Positions 51,701-57,665 of a stretch of 64,000 bases of DNA are shown here, one piece after another; within the stretch, counting starts at the first letter, position 1; every line of letters starts with the position of its first letter. Origin of the DNA: Coprenecus sp949297365 (GTDB lineage: Bacteria > Bacteroidota > Bacteroidia > Bacteroidales > UBA932). Position numbers and translations under genes: made by a program. Under the pieces are notes generated by a model. The model ran no database searches and was not told the DNA's origin. It was given only the letters and a program-made list of their open reading frames with translations. The DNA lies in the NCBI GenBank assembly GCA_963931055.1, contig OZ006987.1, positions 1,116,001-1,180,000 of the forward strand, written 5' to 3'.

Positions 51701-53122
51701 CTCCATGTCATCCCGCAACTGCACGATATCGGCCGCATTCTCGGTAATCGCGGAAAGATTGTCCGCTATGGCCGATGCATTATTGGCGATAAACCCGGCG
51801 TTACGGCTGATTTCCTCGGCGTTCTCGGCTATCGCAGACGCATTCTCTGCAATACCGGACTGTGCTGCCTCCATATCACTCTCCAAAGTCCTGACAGCAT
51901 CCTGGTTGGCAGATATCAGTTCCCGGTTCTCCTCTATCAGACTGCTGTTCTCCGCTATCAGCTCCCGACAGCCCTCGATATCATCCCGGTTCTGTGTTAT
52001 CGCCTCGCTGTTCTCGGTTATCTTTGTGGAGTTCTCCTCAATCCTGGTGGCATTATCGGCGATATTCTGCGCATTCTCCGCCACTACTCCGCTCAGCGAG
52101 GACAGGTCAGCCTCCAGCTTCTCTATCAGTTCGCGGTTCTCGCTTATCTTTTTCTCTACGGCGGTCTTCAATTCGGTAATCAGAGACTCCAGATAATTCT
52201 GCGATGCAGTAAGCTGCTGTTCAAGTTCCTCTTTCAGGGCCTCCAGTTTACTGTCCGTCTGCTCTATGTCATAATATCCTGAAAGCTGCCCGCTGACCCA
52301 GTCTTTCAGAGAACTTTCCAGAGCCCGTACAGCCCCTTCCAGTTCCTCCGCATAAGCCGCCTTCAATTCTGATTTTGCGTCATTTATCGCTTTTGTATAC
52401 GAGTCAGTTATCGATGCCGTAGCCTCAGCTATGTCCACAGCCAGTTCTTCCTCAACAGCAGCCACGGCCTCATCAATATCCCGGGAAAGTTCCTCGTATA
52501 TCTGTGTGGACAAATTTTCCAGGGATTCTGTCAGAGCATTCACCCGCGCATCTATCTGCGAGACTACTGTACACAATGAATCATGCTGTTCCAAGGTCGT
52601 ATAAGTTTCAGTAATCCAGTCCTCCATAGATGCATTGCCCTCCTGCATCTCCGACATGAACTCTTCCAGACGCGAGTTCAGAGCCTCTATCATATTCTCA
52701 AGCTCAGTATCCTTACCTTCCAAAGTGAGAATGGATTCATCCAGCGAGGCGAGTTCTATGTCCATAAGACTCCGCAGTTCTTCCAGAAGAGCCTTCAGGT
52801 TCGCTATTTCAGGAGAAATATTGTCACCCAACAGTTTTTCTATCTCCTCCAGACCGGCATTCGCCTCGTCAAGTGCCTGACGCATAGCCTCGGCCTGAGC
52901 GTTCAGGGCATCAATGTAAGCAGAAAGCGCATCGTCCGTGTTCTGCATCGCACTGATTGATTCCTGCATTGCGGCCAACTGCTCACTGAGCGATGCTATC
53001 TGGCCGTCTTTCAAGTCCTCCACGATTTCTTTCAGATTGTCCAGTTCTTCCGTACACCCCGAAAAAACAATCATCATGAAAGACAGGATACATGTTTTTA
53101 GGATTGTCCAAAACTTTTTCAT
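48743..53122 (-). CDS. Giant lipoprotein: coiled-coil stalk, EF-hand loops and leucine-rich repeats
   Basis: 1459 residues. Lipobox at SGCTEE (Cys about 23). Residues about 25-562 are one long coiled coil. From about 330 to 480 it is made of heptads with Asn in the core (AENASAIAENAEEISRNAGF), like the N-at-d stalks of trimeric autotransporters. A beta domain (about 565-700) follows, then twice: a canonical EF-hand loop (DTDGDGEISFSE near 712; DLDGDGEISIVE near 1042) followed by a block of about 21-residue repeats (LTxLDCSxNxLxxLxVSxNPxL). The last ~100 residues are unrelated. Likely a calcium-dependent surface adhesin or scaffold (inference). Unusual leader upstream. Confidence 0.85.
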   Translation of the reverse strand: MKKFWTILKTCILSFMMIVFSGCTEELDNLKEIVEDLKDGQIASLSEQLAAMQESISAMQNTDDALSAYIDALNAQAEAMRQALDEANAGLEEIEKLLGDNISPEIANLKALLEELRSLMDIELASLDESILTLEGKDTELENMIEALNSRLEEFMSEMQEGNASMEDWITETYTTLEQHDSLCTVVSQIDARVNALTESLENLSTQIYEELSRDIDEAVAAVEEELAVDIAEATASITDSYTKAINDAKSELKAAYAEELEGAVRALESSLKDWVSGQLSGYYDIEQTDSKLEALKEELEQQLTASQNYLESLITELKTAVEKKISENRELIEKLEADLSSLSGVVAENAQNIADNATRIEENSTKITENSEAITQNRDDIEGCRELIAENSSLIEENRELISANQDAVRTLESDMEAAQSGIAENASAIAENAEEISRNAGFIANNASAIADNLSAITENAADIVQLRDDMEAMREEITSAYKSAIETAITDLDGKLTEEMAAEISEVNARITAEIDAVNEKMEALTERVSALEKEVDNIKKAIYEINSAIDDIRGQIAQIMSRIQSVSFVPQYADGNAVMSYTNSGGTITPGTAVMDFELRPSATAAEIAGVWEEALSVKAVYTLTRAVDFVDLTVLSAEADQNGVLTVTVSGDNVDEAFFRSETSMNAALVISDGNNEISSDYINMVPRTTDNIYIPDANFKSYLVDNFDTDGDGEISFSEAEAVEAIDIAASLTRIESLVGIEYFPNLKELDCSYNHIEVLDLRGNRQLEKVNVERNSLTTLLIEGCTAIAELNCSDNALSVLDVSALTGLVALEAADNRLVSLNVTKNPSLQTLDCSGNSLKSLNVSKNPALTSLSCGRNPIAVLSLRYNTALTSLLCPSCQLTALDLSYCTELEILDCSGNALRSLSLMSNPGLVTVDCSDNTLYTLNVSSCAEMETLDCSSNELAGIDVTGCTALVSLNCSDNALTSLNVSANPALTDLDCSGNPGLTKIWMSGLEQEQNVSLTTDAGEIFYNDGGIVIPDPALKRYLVTNYDLDGDGEISIVEADAVTQVNCRNLGISDLSGLEACSNLESLDCSGNSVSVINLPGLARLTLLACYDNPLTDINLSGCAALNTLRLMSTTINAINGTSMTIEGYSQSESLTLSVANTPIVSMTVRGSAALTSLDLTANTQLTSLDASGNALLQSLDVSTLTQLTSLDVHGCDLQSFDVTHNPELVMLIASDNSIPALDVTNNPHLVTLECSHNALSRMDVSKNPGLQRLDLSYNAMTMTNFTANTALTWLDVTGNTALTTLNVTNNPQLTYLGASDLSLASLDIDVNTALDTLYLDADECYLVVSDYRVIDNVNTFGEVCVFNDDNGASWYFDATLHSIDMYSEYSISRTEFISLIHIDNGMRLPDSEEADILSQHLSNIQACVGESISGFLTSTGTWGDWKSDITGSQTAYYVAVYVKY

Positions 53123-53173
53123 TGCTTTAACAGTTCAAGTCTTCCCGCCTCTCAGAAGGCATTGCAAAAAGAA

Positions 53174-53272
53174 AGTGTGAGGCCGATTTCGTCTATCAAT
53201 CAGAAGGTTGTGGTAGAACCCAAGCAAAAATAAACGACACCCAATACCTCACACTCGAATAGCTATGAGGTA
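53174..53272 (-). promoter_or_regulatory. Two mutually exclusive hairpins in the lipoprotein leader
   Basis: AGTGTGAGG (53174-53182) pairs with CCTCACACT (53247-53255), whereas TACCTCA (53245-53251) pairs with TGAGGTA (53266-53272). The shared middle segment means only one stem can form at a time, as in attenuators or riboswitches. The leader runs about 290 nt upstream of the ATG at 53122. Confidence 0.5.
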
Positions 53273-53314
53273 TCAGGGCAAGAAATGCCTTGACCGCATA
53301 TACTAAACAAGAAT

Positions 53315-53457
53315 GAGTGTTATCCGTCGTTGTCCTTTTGCTTTTGAAAACTACCACATTTTCTGACAAGGACAGTCCGAAAACACTTTCGTATGTAATA
53401 CCGGAACATCCGGCACCACAAAGGTAAGCATTTTCTTAAAACGGATAGATAACACTC
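53315..53457. repeat. 10-bp inverted repeats enclosing a promoter-like box
   Basis: GAGTGTTATC (53315-53324) and GATAACACTC (53448-53457) bound 123 bp that contain TACCTTTG on the minus strand (53426-53419), a full -7 match facing the giant lipoprotein gene. The layout is that of an invertible promoter, but inversion is not shown. Confidence 0.45.
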
Positions 53458-53559
53458 ACTGAGGTATTGATGTGGAAATCTAATTCATTGAACTTAACTC
53501 ACATGTCCACGGGCTACCTATCTTTTCTGAGCATATTTCTCCCGAGCACCAATCAGCAA

Positions 53560-53690
53560 ACCATAAAACCCATCAAGTTTACATCTTTATCAACCGATAT
53601 CCGCCGTGCCTCCTCTACCGTTTCTCCAACGTTCATTTAGATCACGCACGTTATCAGCCTATATCCGCCGCGTCCCCTCGCATCATTGCC
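53560..53690. repeat. Degenerate 158-bp element remnants
   Basis: ACCATAAAACCCA (53560-53572) matches the left arm of the 158-bp family. TATCAaCCgATATCCGCCG near 53588 recurs as TATCAgCCtATATCCGCCG near 53650. No right arm found. Confidence 0.4.
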
Positions 53691-53795
53691 CCTGAAACCT
53701 GGCTCATCCACTGCCCATCCGCATCACCCCCAGCCACACCCAACCTCACGATTACCCCACGATCACCCCGAACCTCATCCCCTCTCTCATTATGC

Positions 53796-53972
53796 CACTA
53801 TACATTTTCGTTGTATTGCATAACCCTATCCTTCAACACCTTATCAAAATGCAAAAATGTCAGGACGTCCCCAAATTGCCCATTAAGCCCCAAATTCTCC
53901 CCTTCTAACATTTTCACATTTTCTCAACAACCTTAACATCAACCACATCCATCACAACTAAAATGCATAGTG
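53796..53972. repeat. 176/177-bp TIR element, copy 2
   Basis: CACTATACATTTTCGT (53796-53811) and ACTAAAATGCATAGTG (53957-53972). Its right end lies 71 bp upstream of the HUH transposase start, and a -7-like TTACTTTG follows at 54017-54024. Confidence 0.8.
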
Positions 53973-54043
53973 GTCATTTGTTACCATTTGTTCTTGCTTT
54001 TCTCCTTTCTTTCGCCTTACTTTGCGAGAAACAAAAGAGGCGT

Positions 54044-54961
54044 ATGATAGAGGCGAGCGATAAACTTTACCACATTGTTCTACATTCCAGAGAGAATGAA
54101 GTCGTCTGCAGGAGTGAGCAGGACTACACAACTCTCGAGAACTGCATTGCCCTGGCAATAATCAACTCCAAGGACATTCTTCCCGGATACTCCGTCATGT
54201 CCACCCATGCGCACACAGCCATAGTCAGCACAGATCCGCGAAAAAGCATCAAAAGAATAAAACTGGCCTACACCCGCTACTTCAACAGCAAATACGGCAG
54301 ATCCGGATCCCTGTTCGAGGACGACACCTACTGCGAACAAGTCAACGGTTACCTCAGGCAGAGAATGCTGCTCAACTACATTCTGAGAAATCCGATACAC
54401 CACGGTATCTGCGAGACCGCCTTCAGATACATGCATTCCTCCATCGGCGCATACTTCCAGCATGACAATACAGACGATTGCCGGGACAGCGGAAAAGTGC
54501 TTCTGATCAGAAAAGGTACGAAAAACGAGAGATACCCCGTGGACCGGCATGGCCGCATTCCGCTAAGATATTTTGTCAACGCAGGATGGACAGAGCATCT
54601 TTACCGGACTGAAAGAAGCTTTCTGAACAGCATGAACCGCTGGAATACCGAAGATTGGGAGAAGGAGCAGAAGAAAAAGTGCCCTGAGGAAAGTCCTGTA
54701 ACATTGCAGTCCGCAGAGCCAGGGTTCGCCAGATATCTCGATGAAATGAGAGCCTATGAGCGCGGCTCTTTCCAACCGCGCATCACTGACCTCGAAATAT
54801 GCAGATACATCGATCAGGTTATTCTGCCCGAAATGGGCATCACCTCATATACATGCCTGGATAACGGACAAAAATACCAAGTCCTCGCGTCTGTCACTCA
54901 ACACCTCGGAGCACCGGATGCCCAGATACGCCGCTGCCTCAAATTGCCGGTCAGATTCTGA
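54044..54961 (+). CDS. REP-associated tyrosine (HUH/Y1) transposase, RAYT-like
   Basis: 305 residues from Met at 54044 (MIEASDKLYHIVLHSRENEV). An earlier Met at 53963 lies inside the 177-bp element's inverted repeat and adds a stretch with no homology, so I reject it. The HUH motif is H55-A-H57 in YSVMSTHAHTAIVS. The following KLAYTRYFNSKYGRSGSLFE and NYILRNPIHHGICE are the RAYT/Y1_Tnp consensus helices with a candidate catalytic Tyr. The C-terminal ~130 residues (from GTKNERYPVDRHGRIPLRYF) carry an added domain seen in some Bacteroidota RAYTs. Flanked by two 177-bp elements. Confidence 0.88.
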   Translation: MIEASDKLYHIVLHSRENEVVCRSEQDYTTLENCIALAIINSKDILPGYSVMSTHAHTAIVSTDPRKSIKRIKLAYTRYFNSKYGRSGSLFEDDTYCEQVNGYLRQRMLLNYILRNPIHHGICETAFRYMHSSIGAYFQHDNTDDCRDSGKVLLIRKGTKNERYPVDRHGRIPLRYFVNAGWTEHLYRTERSFLNSMNRWNTEDWEKEQKKKCPEESPVTLQSAEPGFARYLDEMRAYERGSFQPRITDLEICRYIDQVILPEMGITSYTCLDNGQKYQVLASVTQHLGAPDAQIRRCLKLPVRF

Positions 54962-55436
54962 TTCTGTCCGCAGCCCTCATGGTATCCAGAGCATATCCTC
55001 ATTCACATCACCCGCTGAATCTCTGCCGGCTTCACACATGATATCACCGTTGGCATCACGCCTGACGACACCTGGTATCTCCCACGCGCGACACCACATC
55101 GGGCGAGGCATTCATAGCACTCAACACGACATGACACCAACGCCCTGAGCACATTGAACGCCTTGAACACCTCAGCACCTTAAGCACCGTAGCACCTTGC
55201 CGCCACTATACATTTTAGTTGCGTTCTAAACCACACATTCTCCGACTATTAGCATTCTCAGAGAATGTTAGAAGGGCCAAAATACAGCATTTTTAGCAGG
55301 ATTTGGGTCCTTCTAACATTTTGCAATTTATGGAATGTATAGAGAATCAAGGACTTGAGATATAACGAAAATGTATAGTGACAATCATATCTATCAATAA
55401 TGACAGGGAGGAACAGGATGGGAAATGTAGCCAGCA
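54962..55436. other. Region between the transposase and GH20 genes
   Basis: 475 bp: a C-rich plus strand (54990-55200) with degenerate AGCACCTT words, then the third 177-bp element (55204-55380). The composition resembles the C-rich tract on the other side of the transposase (53640-53795). Confidence 0.6.
55204..55380. repeat. 176/177-bp TIR element, copy 3
   Basis: CACTATACATTTTAGT (55204-55219) and ACGAAAATGTATAGTG (55365-55380), 177 bp, an internal hairpin at CATTCTC/GAGAATG near 55250-55268. Shares 'cttctaacatttt' with copy 2. Confidence 0.8.
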
Positions 55437-57455
55437 TCAGCGGACGACTATCTCGTCGGTGAAGACCCAGCCGCCGAACTGGCCGGAGCGGGCCTGGACG
55501 CGGATGTAGCGGGCAGGGACAGAGGCATCGGCAGCATGCCAGCCGTCGGTGATGAAGGTGACGCGGTCGTCGCGGAGCACCTCACGGGTAATACGCCTCA
55601 GCTCCCGGAACTCAGAACCGTCCTCCGATGCAGAAATCACCACCTCGGCCGGCAGGAAAACCTCCGGGCCGCAGACCTGTATGAAGTCCGCCTCCACAGA
55701 ACGGACATCAGTCAGCCGGCCGAGGTCTACAGTCACATCCAGACGGTCCCGCGAGATAAAGCCCTGCCAGCGGCCGTCCCCGTAAGTCCAGCCTCCGTGC
55801 AGACCGTCCGTGAGAGCCGTGTCCCCCCCTGCGGCATACGTGGAATTATAAGGCGCGTTGTAGATGACCTTGCAGCCCCGGGCCAGATGCTCTACAGACT
55901 GCTGTGAAGCGGGACGGTCACCCACCTCGCGGGCCAGGTCGAAAACATTGTATCCGTCAGCCCTCATCCTATCACACAGCACCAAAGCCCGACGGTGAAA
56001 GTCCCCGTAATCCCGACCCGAAGCCGGGCTCCAGGCCACCTCAGCCAGGGCATAGAGACGGGGGTATATCATCAACTCGGCATGTTCTTCGGCCGGAATA
56101 TACTCGCACCAGAGATTGGCCTGCACTCCTATAATGTTGGAAGCCGCCTCCGGATTCAGACCGTCCGGCACAGGCTCGAACGAATAGACCTTGGACAGCG
56201 GAGTATATCCGCCCATAGCCGGAGGCAGCGTGGACGGATCATCCTGATAGGCATCGAAATAGCAGAACGCACCCGGAGACATAATCGTCCTGTTGCCGCC
56301 TTCAGCCGCACGGACACCCTGATCCACGCCTCTCCAGGCCATGACCACAGCGGCACTGTCAGCTCCCCCCTGCATAATCTCGTCCCACCCTACCAGTGTC
56401 CGGCCATGTAACTCGAGGAAAGTGCCTATGCGTCTGATCATATAACTTTGTAGTTCGTCCACATTCGTCAACCCCAGAGCCTCCATGCGGGCCTGGCACA
56501 ACGGGCACTCGGCCCAGGCTTTCTTCGATGCCTCGTCACCTCCGACATGGATGTACTGCGAGGGGAAAATATCCATTATCTCCGTGAGAACGTTTTCAAG
56601 AAACTCAAATGTTTCCTCCTTTCCTATACAGAAATCCGAATGCTTATAAGGCTCGCCGGTGCAGGACAGTTCCGGGTATGCAGTCAGCACCTCCTCCGAA
56701 TGCGAGGGCATCTCTATCTCCGGCACAATGGTGACATAGCGGTCAGCGGCATACCGCACCAGCTCCCGCAGCTGCTCCTTGGTATAATATCCGCCATATG
56801 CTCCGGGAGTACCCTCGGGAAGGTATTTCCGCTCTCCGAACCACCAGTCCTTCCACAAGTCGCCCTCCCTCCAGGCAGCCAGCGAGGTCAGCAGGGGATA
56901 GCGGTCAATCTCCACCCTCCAGCCGGCGGCATCGGTCAGATGGAGATGCAGGCGGTTGAGCTTCAGGGCCGCCATCGCGTCTATCTGTTTCTTGAGAAAA
57001 TCCATGTCGAAGAAATGCCTCGACACGTCCTGCATATAGCCTCTCCAGGCAAATCTGGGCCGGTCACGGACAGTGACACAGGGAATCCGCACACTGTCAG
57101 TGGCCTGAAGAAAGTACCCCTGGCCCGGCACTGTTTCTGCTACTCCTAAAGGGAATCCGGCCAGCTGGCTCAGAGTCTGCCAGGCGTAGAAAAGGCCTGC
57201 GCTGTCTCCGGCCTCGATGATGACGGAATCCACGGTAACATCCAGCACGTAGGACTCCGGCTCGGCCCGGACTATGGACTGGCGCACCCGGCCGGAGGAA
57301 AGGATGTCCCCGGCATCCATCTTAAAATATCCCTGACCGTAATGCAGTTCAGCAGGTCTGGGAATGACATCCGAGACAGGCCGGCATATAGCCCCGACAG
57401 GAGAAAGCAACACGACAGAGGACAATACAATCAAGAGCTTACGTATCATATTCAC
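55437..57455 (-). CDS. Beta-N-acetylhexosaminidase, GH20, with C-terminal F5/8-type domain
   Basis: 672 residues, signal peptide (to VGAICRP). GH20b N-domain (about 28-140, VIPRPAELHYGQGYFKMDAG), catalytic TIM barrel (about 145-500) with RGYMQDVSRHFFDMDFLKKQ, HLTDAAGWRVEI and the catalytic Asp-Glu pair in YIHVGGDEASKKAW, then a discoidin-like domain (about 545-672: YNAPYNSTYAAGGDTALTDG, RYIRVQARSGQFGGWVFTDE). It removes terminal GlcNAc or GalNAc from host glycans or chitin fragments by substrate-assisted catalysis. Periplasmic or surface. Transcribed away from the transposase. Confidence 0.95.
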   Translation of the reverse strand: MNMIRKLLIVLSSVVLLSPVGAICRPVSDVIPRPAELHYGQGYFKMDAGDILSSGRVRQSIVRAEPESYVLDVTVDSVIIEAGDSAGLFYAWQTLSQLAGFPLGVAETVPGQGYFLQATDSVRIPCVTVRDRPRFAWRGYMQDVSRHFFDMDFLKKQIDAMAALKLNRLHLHLTDAAGWRVEIDRYPLLTSLAAWREGDLWKDWWFGERKYLPEGTPGAYGGYYTKEQLRELVRYAADRYVTIVPEIEMPSHSEEVLTAYPELSCTGEPYKHSDFCIGKEETFEFLENVLTEIMDIFPSQYIHVGGDEASKKAWAECPLCQARMEALGLTNVDELQSYMIRRIGTFLELHGRTLVGWDEIMQGGADSAAVVMAWRGVDQGVRAAEGGNRTIMSPGAFCYFDAYQDDPSTLPPAMGGYTPLSKVYSFEPVPDGLNPEAASNIIGVQANLWCEYIPAEEHAELMIYPRLYALAEVAWSPASGRDYGDFHRRALVLCDRMRADGYNVFDLAREVGDRPASQQSVEHLARGCKVIYNAPYNSTYAAGGDTALTDGLHGGWTYGDGRWQGFISRDRLDVTVDLGRLTDVRSVEADFIQVCGPEVFLPAEVVISASEDGSEFRELRRITREVLRDDRVTFITDGWHAADASVPARYIRVQARSGQFGGWVFTDEIVVR

Positions 57456-57636
57456 ACATTTTGGGCACTAATATAAGGAAAGTGTACCGATTTTCCGCAA
57501 AACCCGGACACTTTCCACTGCAGCCTCCCATACCACGGACGATATGCTGTAACAGGGATGAAACTTCTGCAACATGTTCGTAACCTGCGTAACAGCATTT
57601 TAACCACCGCGTATCATCCATGACATATCGTCCCGG

Positions 57637-57644
57637 TACTTTTG
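57637..57644 (+). promoter_or_regulatory. -7 box of the TonB receptor/beta-helix operon
   Basis: TACTTTTG, 21 bp before the ATG at 57666; no -33 match. Three GTAAC words upstream (near 57549, 57581 and 57590) may be activator sites. Confidence 0.5.
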
Positions 57645-57665
57645 CCGCCGAAAAAGCAGGACAAT

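Larger units (their letters stand above)
53123..54043. other. Long non-coding stretch: leader, inverted repeats, repeat remnants, C-rich tract
   Basis: From right to left of the giant lipoprotein gene: alternative hairpins at 53174-53272, a pair of 10-bp inverted repeats (53315-53457) enclosing a promoter-like box, two direct repeats (near 53588 and 53650) that look like partial 158-bp elements, a C-rich plus strand (53640-53795) and the second 177-bp element (53796-53972). No protein-coding signal. Confidence 0.6.

Noticed and set aside
50837..52282. Long open frame (481 codons) on the plus strand inside the giant lipoprotein gene
   Set aside because: It is antisense to a repetitive coiled-coil coding region. 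Its composition mirrors the codon pattern of the other strand and it has no recognisable domain.
53160..53460. Possible CRISPR leader or tracrRNA region
   Set aside because: No regularly spaced direct repeats and no cas genes; the repeats present are inverted pairs.
53963..54043. Earlier start for the transposase at 53963
   Set aside because: This ATG lies within the inverted repeat of the 177-bp element, and the added 27 residues look like a chance frame.
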